Positions 47,170 through 56,258 of a stretch of 64,000 bases of DNA are shown here, one piece after another (position 1 is the stretch's first letter; each line of letters starts with the position of its first letter). The notes under the pieces are model-generated. The model searched no databases. It was not told the DNA's origin and saw only the letters and a list, made by a program, of their open reading frames with translations. This DNA comes from Clostridiales bacterium (GTDB lineage Bacteria; Bacteroidota; Bacteroidia; Bacteroidales; Muribaculaceae): assembly GCA_023666645.1 (NCBI GenBank), contig JAMPBP010000002.1:54696-118695 (forward strand), written 5' to 3'. A program made the translations under genes and the position numbers.

Positions 47170-47715
47170 ATGCCAAATTACAACATAACGGGCGACACCC
47201 CCACCCCACAATCCCTAATTGGGACAGCAACCGATAACCGCGTCACGAAACTACGACGCATTCTCTTTGTGTGTCTGGGCAATATATGCCGTTCGCCCGC
47301 TGCCGAGGAATTGTTCCGACAGGTAGTCAAGTCCCGAGGCAAAGAAAATGAGTGGGTGATTGACTCAGCGGGTATAGGAGGGTGGCACATAGGCCAACTA
47401 CCCGACAAACGCATGAGAGTGCACGCTTCCCGCCGAGGCTACCAGCTTACCCACCATGCACGCCAGGTAAAGCCTGCCGATTTTGACGACTTCGACCTCA
47501 TCATAGGCATGGATTCGGGCAATCTAAGCGATTTGAAAGAGATCGCACCCTCGCCCGAAGCAGAAAAAAAGATTACACCCATGTCACAATTCTTCACCAT
47601 TGCGACACGGTATGACCATGTACCTGACCCCTATTATGAGGGAGCCGAGGGATTTGAACTGGTGCTCGACCTTCTTGAGGATGCATGCAACAACCTATTC
47701 ACTCAACTATCATAG
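47170..47715 (+). CDS. Low-molecular-weight protein tyrosine phosphatase
   Basis: This 181-residue phosphatase has the active-site loop CLGNICR (Cys35 to Arg41) and the general acid in VPDPYY. Such enzymes often dephosphorylate tyrosine kinases that control polysaccharide export, but some are arsenate reductases; no partner kinase is in view. An N-terminal extension of about 28 polar residues precedes the fold. No other start codon lies between it and the catalytic domain, and the promoter fits ATG 47170, so the extension looks real. Confidence 0.93.
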   Translation: MPNYNITGDTPTPQSLIGTATDNRVTKLRRILFVCLGNICRSPAAEELFRQVVKSRGKENEWVIDSAGIGGWHIGQLPDKRMRVHASRRGYQLTHHARQVKPADFDDFDLIIGMDSGNLSDLKEIAPSPEAEKKITPMSQFFTIATRYDHVPDPYYEGAEGFELVLDLLEDACNNLFTQLS

Positions 47716-47733
47716 GGAGGGGACGCATCATCA

Positions 47734-48531
47734 ATGAAACGCAGTACATTTTTCATACGATTCACTGCTATATACGGTTGTATCTTCATTGTGGCCATCC
47801 TTATCGCCGCGCTCACAATCAAAGTCGTCATGAACCCACCCGCCGATATCTTGTCACACGAGCAATACCGTGCCGACAGTTTGCGCGTAGTGAACATACT
47901 CGACCGCATGACACCCTACAACAAGTACACCGAGCGTATGGACACCATGCCCAACGGCGGGATACGCCTTATCGTGAAGCGCGACATCTCCCAGCGCCGG
48001 GAATTCAACGACAGCAACTACCTGCACCTGCAGGCCGCCGGTGCCATAGGCATCGATCCTGTGATGAAGGATGCCGATATCATGATGCTCAACCGCGACA
48101 TCGAGCATGTGGAATCGTGTGAAGACTTCTATCTTGACAAACTCACCCACTCCCTCCCCTACCTCGTACCCGAAGCCCATCTTCTGCTGCATGACATAGG
48201 TCGTGCCTTCCGTGACTCCCTGCAAGCACGGGGCGGAGGTGACTATCGCATTAAGGTGACGAGCATCCTGCGCACAAATTCAAGCGTGAAACGTCTGCGA
48301 CGCTTCAACAGTAATGCTGTAGGCAGTTCAGCCCATCTGTACGGAACTACATTCGACATAAGTTACTCCAATTTTGCCTGTGACTCAGACACTCTACCAC
48401 GCACAACCGAGGATTTGAGACTGCTCCTGAGCGAGATTCTCATCAATATGCGCGACAAAAACCGCTGCTATGTCAAACATGAGCGCAAGCAAGCTTGTTT
48501 TCATATAACAACACGCCCCGTCAATGATTAA
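47734..48531 (+). CDS. DUF5715 protein, M15-like peptidase candidate
   Basis: This 265-residue protein has one N-terminal membrane helix (about 8-31) and an extracytoplasmic domain. The C-terminal half carries SSAHLYGTTFDISY and YVKHERKQACFHI, a His-Asp...His arrangement like the zinc site of D-Ala-D-Ala carboxypeptidases of family M15. A role in peptidoglycan trimming is therefore plausible but not proved. It starts 18 bases after the phosphatase gene and overlaps the AsmA-like gene by 8 bases, so it is in the same operon. Confidence 0.8.
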   Translation: MKRSTFFIRFTAIYGCIFIVAILIAALTIKVVMNPPADILSHEQYRADSLRVVNILDRMTPYNKYTERMDTMPNGGIRLIVKRDISQRREFNDSNYLHLQAAGAIGIDPVMKDADIMMLNRDIEHVESCEDFYLDKLTHSLPYLVPEAHLLLHDIGRAFRDSLQARGGGDYRIKVTSILRTNSSVKRLRRFNSNAVGSSAHLYGTTFDISYSNFACDSDTLPRTTEDLRLLLSEILINMRDKNRCYVKHERKQACFHITTRPVND

Positions 48532-51500
48532 ACGCATACTCAAAATAGCAGGCTGGACCATATTGTCGGTTATTGTCATCATCATGCTGGCGATAACAAT
48601 CGTGGTGTGGTATCTCACGCCAGCCAAACTAACACCCATCGTGGAACGCGAGGCATCGGCCATGCTCAATGGCGAGTTCAAGGCTTCGCGTGTGGAACTT
48701 ACATTCTGGAGCAGTTTCCCCCATGTCAGCATAACAGTCGACTCGCTGGAAATCACGGGAAACTCATCACTCACAGCGCCCGATTCAATCAAGCCTCTGT
48801 TGCCCGCATATTGTGACTCTCTCGCCCACATTGACTACCTGCATGGTTCAATCAATCTTAGCGAGTTACTGAAAGGACGTATCCAACTCGACGACATCAC
48901 CATAAGAAAACCTGTCATCAATCTTGTCAACGGTCCCGGTGGCTGGTCAAACTACGACATTGCCAAGTCATCGGATTCCAGTCACGACCGACCATCATCA
49001 ACAGCCACTTCACTGCCCGACCTCGCTATTGACCGCTTCACTATAGCCGATGAAGGGCACATTACCTTTACTTCGATTCCCGATAGCCTATATATGGCCG
49101 TTACCATAAACAAGATACAACTTGATGGTAACCGAAACGAAGCATATGCCCTGACGGTCGACACCGATGCCCACTCGCCTATTCTTGAGAACCTCAATCT
49201 AATACCTCTGAGACTGGGACTTAACGCCGGCATCAGGTGGAACCCTAAGTATCCCGGCCGGATAGCTATTAATGATTTAGTTTTCAATCTCAACGAATTT
49301 TCACTTTCAGGCGACACCCGCATAGACGCCACCGACAGCCTACGTATCGAGCATCTCGATGTCAGCATCAACCGCCTCTCTGTGGGCGACATGGCCCGGC
49401 ATCTTCCACCTTCTCTCAGAGATAAGTTCAGCTCGCTCGACACCGACATGGCAATCGACCTGGACATCAAGCTTGACAAGCCCTACACACTCTCCGACTC
49501 GCTCGAGCTCCCATCAGCGACCATTAATCTTGAGATTCCCGATTGTCATTTTGACTGGGAAACGATTTACTTCAACGAGGTTGAGCTATCTCTCGTGGGA
49601 ACACTCGACGGTGATGCCCCTGATCGCTCCACTCTCAACGTGTCAAGACTCAAGATAAGAGGCCGCGCTGTAGACTTCAACATGAATGGAAAGGTGACTG
49701 GACCGCTGGCCAACCCTCTCATAGATGGACACATGAAAGCACGTCTAAATATAGCCCGGTTACCTGAAATACTATTGGACAAGCTCCCTGTTATAGTCGA
49801 CGGCGAGCTGACAGCCAATACCAACCTGCGTCTGCGCACCTCCTACCTGAAGCCCCGCAACATGCACCGCATATATCTCGACGGTCAAATATCGCTTAAG
49901 GAATTACAGTTACTGTCACGCGACTCGCTCCTCACAGTCAATACTGAAGGAACCCAACTGGACTTCGGCACGTCGCGCACGGTGATGGGAACTGAAACCA
50001 AAATTGATTCGATGCTCACTGTGTCACTCTCGGTCGACACTGCCTATATAAAGATACCCGGTCTTGAAATCGAGGGTTCAAAACTGCTCGCCGCGCTGGG
50101 TTCGGACAATCGCAGCACATCGGCCGACACCACAATGATCAATCCCTTTGGCGGCATCATCAAGGCCCACAGTCTGTTCCTCACTCAACCGTCCGACTCC
50201 ATGAAAGTGAGACTACGCGACATCGATATCAAAGGAACCCTCAAGCGCTACAAGGATATGGGCCGCAACCCGCTTCTTACATTCGACCTCAACGCCCGGC
50301 GCATAGGCACACAGATGCCCGATTTTGCTATGGTGATAAGTCAGCCCGACATTTCGGTCAACGCCCACCTCACACCGCCACGCTCCCGTGGCACAAGAGC
50401 CATGAACGACTCGCTCAAAGCACGCCGACGCTATATGGGCAACCGCATCGACACCACCCAAGTAGAAAATGTGGTCGACTGGGAAATAAGCAACGACATG
50501 AAGACATTGCTACGACGCTGGGATATCAACGGCTCACTGAAGTCCAACCGGGCTTTTGTATTCATGCGCAATTTTCCATTGAGACAGCGTGCCGCCGATA
50601 TCTATCTCACTTTCAACACCGACACCGTAATGCTGCACAATCTCAGCTACAGCATCGGTAACACACGTTTCAAAGCCGATGGCGCAATCACCAACATCGA
50701 GCGGGCGCTGACATCGCGTACAGGAAGACAGAAGCTTAATATGCAGCTCAATATCGATGCTCCGTATATCGACGTCAACGAGTTGTCCAATGTCACCTTC
50801 CACGAGTCAAGCGGGAATGCCGGTCCCGATCCCGACTACGATGAAGAGTCAACCTACATCGCAGTAAAAAATGAAATAGACACAGCGGCAACAAAACCGC
50901 TCATAGTGCCGCGCAACATTGAGGCCGACATCTCTGTTGCAGCCGATTCGATACTCTACTCCGACCTTGTGATGCACAATTTCGATGGTCGGGTGCTTAT
51001 CGCCAATTCCTCAGTCAACCTCAGCGAACTCACCGCCTCGACCGAGATAGGAACAGCATCGCTCACAGCCTTGTACAGTGCTCCCGACACGGCTCACATG
51101 CAATTTGGAATGGGATTGAAGCTAAACCAATTCCACATCGACCGCATGCTTACACTAATCCCGGCTGTCGATTCTCTGCTGCCCGCCCTTTCAGAATTTG
51201 CCGGAATAATCAATGCCGAGCTCGCTGCCACATCATCAATCACCCCCTCCATGGACTTCGACCTCAAATCGTTCAAAGGGGCAATGAAGATTGATGGCGA
51301 CAGCCTTGTCCTGCTCGATGCCGACACATTCAAATCACTCGCAAAGTGGCTCATCTTCAAAAACAAAAAGCATAACATGATTGACCACATGACGGTCGAG
51401 ATTGTTGTCGACAATAATGAGGTAGAGATATTCCCATTCATTTTTGACATAGACCGCTACAAGCTTGGTGTGATGGGACGCAATGACCTTGACATGAATC

Positions 51501-51895
51501 TTGACTATCACGTCTCGGTGCTGAAATCGCCGCTGCCTTTTAAATTCGGCATAAACATAAAGGGTCCTCTCGATGATTTCAAGATAAGACTCGGAGGAGC
51601 CAAAATCAAACCAGGTTCAGCAATATCCTATTCCATTGCCGACACCACACGCATAAACCTCCTGCGGCAGATTGAGGATATATTCAAGCGAGGAGGTGAT
51701 AACCCACAGTCCATAAGAATGAATAAGCTGCCAAGCTTCAATGATAAGGTGATACAAGACACTACCTTGTCACATACCGACTCTCTGCTCATGAAACAAG
51801 CCGGCTACCTCCCTCCTGACACTGTGGCCACCGACACTGTCCAACCGACAACCACCAAAAACAAACGCAACATTTTCCCATGGAAGAAAAAGTGA
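48524..51895 (+). CDS. Large AsmA-like envelope protein
   Basis: This 1123-residue protein has one N-terminal membrane helix (about 8-31). The following segment (LTPIVEREASAMLNGEF, then WSSFPHVSITVDSLEI) and the C-terminal region (LPFKFGINIKGPLDDFKIRLG) match AsmA-type proteins of the repeating beta-groove superfamily, which includes TamB and YhdP and is implicated in lipid transport between membranes. The long middle is beta-rich with no enzyme motif. The basic tail ends in WKKK. It overlaps its neighbours by 8 and 16 bases, so translation is probably coupled. Confidence 0.87.
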   Translation: MIKRILKIAGWTILSVIVIIMLAITIVVWYLTPAKLTPIVEREASAMLNGEFKASRVELTFWSSFPHVSITVDSLEITGNSSLTAPDSIKPLLPAYCDSLAHIDYLHGSINLSELLKGRIQLDDITIRKPVINLVNGPGGWSNYDIAKSSDSSHDRPSSTATSLPDLAIDRFTIADEGHITFTSIPDSLYMAVTINKIQLDGNRNEAYALTVDTDAHSPILENLNLIPLRLGLNAGIRWNPKYPGRIAINDLVFNLNEFSLSGDTRIDATDSLRIEHLDVSINRLSVGDMARHLPPSLRDKFSSLDTDMAIDLDIKLDKPYTLSDSLELPSATINLEIPDCHFDWETIYFNEVELSLVGTLDGDAPDRSTLNVSRLKIRGRAVDFNMNGKVTGPLANPLIDGHMKARLNIARLPEILLDKLPVIVDGELTANTNLRLRTSYLKPRNMHRIYLDGQISLKELQLLSRDSLLTVNTEGTQLDFGTSRTVMGTETKIDSMLTVSLSVDTAYIKIPGLEIEGSKLLAALGSDNRSTSADTTMINPFGGIIKAHSLFLTQPSDSMKVRLRDIDIKGTLKRYKDMGRNPLLTFDLNARRIGTQMPDFAMVISQPDISVNAHLTPPRSRGTRAMNDSLKARRRYMGNRIDTTQVENVVDWEISNDMKTLLRRWDINGSLKSNRAFVFMRNFPLRQRAADIYLTFNTDTVMLHNLSYSIGNTRFKADGAITNIERALTSRTGRQKLNMQLNIDAPYIDVNELSNVTFHESSGNAGPDPDYDEESTYIAVKNEIDTAATKPLIVPRNIEADISVAADSILYSDLVMHNFDGRVLIANSSVNLSELTASTEIGTASLTALYSAPDTAHMQFGMGLKLNQFHIDRMLTLIPAVDSLLPALSEFAGIINAELAATSSITPSMDFDLKSFKGAMKIDGDSLVLLDADTFKSLAKWLIFKNKKHNMIDHMTVEIVVDNNEVEIFPFIFDIDRYKLGVMGRNDLDMNLDYHVSVLKSPLPFKFGINIKGPLDDFKIRLGGAKIKPGSAISYSIADTTRINLLRQIEDIFKRGGDNPQSIRMNKLPSFNDKVIQDTTLSHTDSLLMKQAGYLPPDTVATDTVQPTTTKNKRNIFPWKKK

Positions 51896-52614
51896 CCCAT
51901 GCAATAAAGCGCTGGAAACAACGCACAGGCTATGACCACCTTTATGTCAAGGCCGCGCTGATTGATATGGACGGAACCCTATACAACTCCATGCCCAATC
52001 ACACCGCCTCATGGTACCGTCTCGCCACAGAGATGGGTATCGACTGCACCCGCGACGAGTTCTATCTATATGAAGGCATGACTGGCGCACAGACAATAAA
52101 ACGACTGTGGCAACGACAATTTGGCAATGTGCCCGATGACGTTACAATAAAAGAGCTATACCACAAGAAGACCCTCTATTTCAATGAACTCCCGCTGGCA
52201 TCGGTAATGCCCGGAGCACCGGCACTCATTGCTCATCTCATAGCCGCCGATGTCACAACCGTGCTGGTTACAGGCTCGGGGCAACCATCGGTACTCGATC
52301 GACTCGATGTAGAATTCAAAGGGGCATTCCCATCCCATCATCGGGTGACAGCGCGCAACGTGACCAACGGTAAACCCCACCCCGAACCTTACCTCAAGGG
52401 GATGCATCTCGCAGGTGTCAACCCTTGGGAAGCGATAGCTATCGAGAATGCACCCATCGGGGTAAAGAGCGCGGCCGATTCGGGAGCCTTCACCATAGCC
52501 TTGACCACAGGACCAGTGCCTGAGGATACGCTCGCTGCTGCCGGCGCTGATATCATATTCCCCTCAATGCAGTCGCTCGCCCTCAATATTGAGGGCATCA
52601 TCAACCGTCATTAA
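51880..52614 (+). CDS. HAD-family phosphatase, beta-phosphoglucomutase-like
   Basis: This 244-residue haloacid-dehalogenase-fold hydrolase has nucleophile Asp29 and acid Asp31 in LIDMDGTLYNS, motif II in VLVTGSGQ, motif III Lys in NGKPHPEPY, and motif IV in AIENAPIGVKSA. An alpha-helical cap lies between motifs I and II, as in the PGMB/GPH subgroup that acts on small phosphorylated metabolites. The substrate is unknown. The start lies 16 bases inside the AsmA-like gene. Confidence 0.9.
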   Translation: MEEKVTHAIKRWKQRTGYDHLYVKAALIDMDGTLYNSMPNHTASWYRLATEMGIDCTRDEFYLYEGMTGAQTIKRLWQRQFGNVPDDVTIKELYHKKTLYFNELPLASVMPGAPALIAHLIAADVTTVLVTGSGQPSVLDRLDVEFKGAFPSHHRVTARNVTNGKPHPEPYLKGMHLAGVNPWEAIAIENAPIGVKSAADSGAFTIALTTGPVPEDTLAAAGADIIFPSMQSLALNIEGIINRH

Positions 52615-52633
52615 CACATAATACACACCTCCC

Positions 52634-53701
52634 ATGCACTCTCAGACACTCATATACAGCAATAACGTAGCTGTTGAACTACAACGTGCAGTCGATGAAA
52701 TCAACCCCACCTCCGTGTTTATACTCACCGACAGCAATACCCATCGCCTCGTGTTGCCACGTATTCTTCCAGCCTTTACCGGACTCCTCTCAACGGCCAC
52801 CATCATTACTATCCAGGCCGGCGACAGCAACAAGGGATTGGAGTCACTTGCCCATGTATGGAAGGAACTTAGCGACAAAGGGTGCACACGTCGGGGACTG
52901 CTCATAAATGCAGGAGGAGGCATGGTCACCGATCTTGGAGCCTTCGCAGCCTCAACTTTCAAGCGTGGCATTGAGACAGTCAACGTTCCTACTACATTGC
53001 TCGCGGCTGTCGATGCCTCTGTAGGGGGAAAAACCGGCATTAATTTCAACGGTCTGAAAAATGAGATAGGCTGTTTCAGAGAAGCTCGCAATGTTATAAT
53101 CTCAACATGCTTTTATGATACCCTTCCTGAAACCGAATTAAAATCGGGCTATGCCGAGATGCTCAAGCACGGACTCCTCACATCGGCCCAATCATTTGAC
53201 CGACTAACTTCCCACAGCGTCACCGATTACAACCCTGAGGAAATGCTCGAGATGTTGAGACACAGCGTCGAGGTAAAACGCAAGATCGTAGCCGAGGATC
53301 CTCACGAGAATGGGATAAGGAGAGCACTGAACCTGGGACACACTGTCGGGCATGCCTTTGAATCCATGGCCATGGAACGACAAAGCCCCATTCCCCATGG
53401 ATATGCCGTAGCCTACGGATTGATTGTGAGCCTCATTCTCTCACATCACAATCTGGGGCTCGAAACCGGCTACCTGTATCGGCTCACACGATATGTCAAC
53501 GACAACTATGGCCGCTACCATATCACATGTGACGACTATCCACGCTTGCTACAAATCATGGGCCACGACAAGAAAAATGAAAGCGTTGGCAAAGTGAGTT
53601 TCACACTGCTTCGCGCTCCCGGCGAGCCCGTGTGTGGAGTAACAGTGCCAACGGTCGAAATTGAAGCCGCCCTCGATATTTACCGCGATTTGACAGAATA
53701 G
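52634..53701 (+). CDS. aroB: 3-dehydroquinate synthase
   Basis: AroB converts the seven-carbon DAHP to 3-dehydroquinate, the second step of the shikimate pathway, with NAD+ and a divalent metal. The 355 residues contain GGGMVTDLGAFAAST for NAD binding, PTTLLAAVDASVGGKTGIN, and metal ligands in LNLGHTVGHAFE and HGYAVAYG. The length is normal. No other aro gene is adjacent. It lies 19 bases after the HAD gene and probably shares its transcript. Confidence 0.96.
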   Translation: MHSQTLIYSNNVAVELQRAVDEINPTSVFILTDSNTHRLVLPRILPAFTGLLSTATIITIQAGDSNKGLESLAHVWKELSDKGCTRRGLLINAGGGMVTDLGAFAASTFKRGIETVNVPTTLLAAVDASVGGKTGINFNGLKNEIGCFREARNVIISTCFYDTLPETELKSGYAEMLKHGLLTSAQSFDRLTSHSVTDYNPEEMLEMLRHSVEVKRKIVAEDPHENGIRRALNLGHTVGHAFESMAMERQSPIPHGYAVAYGLIVSLILSHHNLGLETGYLYRLTRYVNDNYGRYHITCDDYPRLLQIMGHDKKNESVGKVSFTLLRAPGEPVCGVTVPTVEIEAALDIYRDLTE

Positions 53702-53718
53702 CACGCGGCCATATTTGT

Positions 53719-53748
53719 AGGGCGACATAGCCGGCTGCCCTCTTATTT
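53719..53748 (+). terminator. Possible weak terminator after aroB
   Basis: AGGGC (53719-53723) can pair with GCCCT (53737-53741), followed by CTTATTTT. The stem is short and has a large loop, so this is tentative. Confidence 0.3.
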
Positions 53749-53780
53749 TGCGATAACTTTAGGGAAAAAAACTATAGGTT

Positions 53781-54983
53781 ATGGCAACAATAAAAGTAAA
53801 ATACCGCTATCCATCGGCAAGTGACAAGTGTGGATCGATTTATTATCAAATCAAACATGAGGGAAAATCGCGCCGTCTCTCAACATCTTATCGTCTGAAC
53901 AGCGATGAATGGGACGATTCTAAATCGACCCTAAGGATATGTTACGCCAACCGTGACAAAACAACACTGATATCCATAAGGAATCACATAAGGGCCGATG
54001 TAGAACGACTGGCACGAATCAACCGGCAACTCGAATCCACTGGCCATGACTACACCCCCGACGACATCATAACCACCTTCTTGCAATATACCAGTGAGTA
54101 CACGCTCTGCAACTACATGACAAAGCTCATTGACAATTTCAGGAGTAATGGCAAAACACGCACTGCCGAGACCTACCGCTCGGCACTCAACAGCTTCATG
54201 GCGTTCAACGGCAATGAGGATATCATGCTCGACAGCATAACTCCCGAACTGATGGAATCCTACGAGACATGGCACAGGAAACGTGGCAATATCGCCAATA
54301 CCATCTCATTCTACACACGCATTCTGCGGGCCGTGTACAACCGCGCCGTAGACAGTGAAATCATTGACGACCGCAAACCCTTCAGGCATGTATATACCGG
54401 TGTAGACAAAACAGTGAAGCGGGCCATTCCACTCACATGCATCAAGAGAATCAAAGATTGTGATCTTTCAAAAAACCGACATCTCGATTATGCCCGCGAC
54501 ATGTTCCTGATGAGTTTCTACCTACGCGGCATGAGCTTTGTCGACATGGCCTTTCTGAGGAAAAAAGACCTGATCAACGGCTATGTCACCTATAACCGTC
54601 GCAAAACCGGTCAACAACTCAAGATAGCATGGACCAGCGATATGCAACAGATCATGGATAAATATCCTGCCAATCCCACACAATACCTTCTGCCAATCAT
54701 CAATCGACGCGATATCAACGAACGCAACGCCTACCACAACATAGGCTACAACATAAACTACAGCCTCAAAAAGATAGGGCGTTTGGTACGGACCGCCACA
54801 CCCCTCACTATGTATGTAGCCAGGCATTCATGGGCAAGTGCGGCCCAAGCCATCGGTATCCCCTTAAGCATAATCAGCGAGGGCATGGGGCACAATAATG
54901 AAGCCACGACACGCATTTACCTTGCCTCGCTCGACACCTCAGCTATCGACCGTGCCAACGCCCGCATCCTCGACTCCCTGTAG
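53781..54983 (+). CDS. Tyrosine recombinase (phage-integrase family)
   Basis: This 400-residue site-specific recombinase has an N-terminal arm-binding domain (about 1-60), a SAM-like core-binding domain (about 100-190) and the catalytic domain. Catalytic residues: Arg in LRGMSF (about 249), Lys in RRKTGQ, Arg in VARHSWAS, His in GHNNEATT and the Tyr nucleophile in RIYLAS (about 379). The HxxR box is the VARH variant common in Bacteroidota integrases. No other mobile-element gene or obvious att repeat is nearby, so it may be a remnant, a DNA-inversion enzyme or a stand-alone recombinase. TAACTTTA (53754-53761) is a possible -7 element. Confidence 0.9.
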   Translation: MATIKVKYRYPSASDKCGSIYYQIKHEGKSRRLSTSYRLNSDEWDDSKSTLRICYANRDKTTLISIRNHIRADVERLARINRQLESTGHDYTPDDIITTFLQYTSEYTLCNYMTKLIDNFRSNGKTRTAETYRSALNSFMAFNGNEDIMLDSITPELMESYETWHRKRGNIANTISFYTRILRAVYNRAVDSEIIDDRKPFRHVYTGVDKTVKRAIPLTCIKRIKDCDLSKNRHLDYARDMFLMSFYLRGMSFVDMAFLRKKDLINGYVTYNRRKTGQQLKIAWTSDMQQIMDKYPANPTQYLLPIINRRDINERNAYHNIGYNINYSLKKIGRLVRTATPLTMYVARHSWASAAQAIGIPLSIISEGMGHNNEATTRIYLASLDTSAIDRANARILDSL

Positions 54984-55015
54984 CAATCCAATCCCGGGAC
55001 TGTTATGATATGGGG

Positions 55016-56254
55016 TTATGCGGGATATTCGTTGCCTCGCAGATATATTGATTGAATCAAGGGGGCGGTGTAGGCATACAGAAGGTAGGCGGGCGATGGC
55101 AATGGGGCGGTCAAGAAGAACGAGGCTGTCTTGCCGGGCGTAACGCTTCCGAGCTTATGGGCAAGTTCAAGAGCCGCCGCGCCATTGAGCGTGGCGGCAT
55201 TGAGTGCTTGCTCGGGGGTAAGGCGCAACTGTATGCACCCGAGCGATGCCATGAAACGCATGTCGCCCGAGGGTGACGTGCCCGGATTATAGTCAGAGGC
55301 TATGGCCACTGCAGCTCCGGCCTCAATAAGCTGCCTGGCGCTTGCATGCTCCATATTGAGAAAGAATGATGCACCCGGAAGTACGGTGGCAATTGTCGGC
55401 GCCCCGGCGAGAATAGCGATTTCCTCCCGGCCTATGTTCTCGAGATGGTCGACCGACAGGGCGTTATGTGCTACGCCCACTTGCACGCCACCCGAGCGAT
55501 GGAGCTGATTGGCATGCAAGCGTGGTTTTATGCCATATCTCGATGCGGCATCAAGCACCTTTATGGTCTGGGCGACAGTGAAGAATCCTTGCTCACAGAA
55601 CACATCGACATAGTCGGCAAGTTGCTCAGCGGCCACTGCCGGAATCATCACTTCACAAACATGGTCGACATAATCCTGCTGACGCCCGGTGAAAGCCCGC
55701 CCTACAGCATGGGCTCCCAGGAATGTAGCCTTGACCTCGATAGGAAACGATTCCTTGATGCGGGCAATGACACGGAGCATCTTGAGTTCATCATCAAGGG
55801 TGAGTCCATATCCGCTTTTAATCTCGATGGCTGCGGTACCCGACAAAATTATTTCCCTGACACGTGCCGCCGACTGGCGATATAGCTCGTCGGCCGGAGT
55901 GTCATGAAGTCGGTCGGCAGAGTTCAGTATTCCGCCTCCTCGGGCAGCGATTTCGGCATAGCCGAGACCATTGATTTTGTCGACAAATTCCTGTTCGCGA
56001 CTACCGGCATATACAAGGTGGGTGTGCGAATCACAGAATGACGGGAACAGCCATGAGCCGTGAGCGTCGACCGTCTCACAATCGATCAACGGGCATGATG
56101 ACATGGACCCGAAAGAGTGGAACACCTGCCCATCAATGGCAAGCCATGCGTCACGGACTATCGGAAGGCTATTCATAGACTCGCCGCGCAACGCCTCGCC
56201 CGATGATGCCTGCCGGGCACCCACTATCGCACCTATATTCTTGATAATCTTCAT
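55016..56254 (-). CDS. hutI: Imidazolonepropionase
   Basis: HutI opens the ring of imidazolone propionate to give N-formimino-L-glutamate, the third step of histidine breakdown. The 412 residues contain the metal-binding DSHTHLVYAGSREQEF and HANQLHRSGG, and ASDYNPGTSPSGD with the catalytic region. The length is normal. It is the last gene of the minus-strand histidine operon, 4 bases after hutH. It converges on the integrase gene with only 32 bases between and no clear terminator. Confidence 0.97.
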   Translation of the reverse strand: MKIIKNIGAIVGARQASSGEALRGESMNSLPIVRDAWLAIDGQVFHSFGSMSSCPLIDCETVDAHGSWLFPSFCDSHTHLVYAGSREQEFVDKINGLGYAEIAARGGGILNSADRLHDTPADELYRQSAARVREIILSGTAAIEIKSGYGLTLDDELKMLRVIARIKESFPIEVKATFLGAHAVGRAFTGRQQDYVDHVCEVMIPAVAAEQLADYVDVFCEQGFFTVAQTIKVLDAASRYGIKPRLHANQLHRSGGVQVGVAHNALSVDHLENIGREEIAILAGAPTIATVLPGASFFLNMEHASARQLIEAGAAVAIASDYNPGTSPSGDMRFMASLGCIQLRLTPEQALNAATLNGAAALELAHKLGSVTPGKTASFFLTAPLPSPAYLLYAYTAPLIQSIYLRGNEYPA

Positions 56255-56258
56255 TGTT

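Noticed and set aside
53702..55015. Integrative element carried by the tyrosine recombinase
   Set aside because: Only the recombinase is present; both flanks are intact housekeeping operons and no direct repeats were seen.
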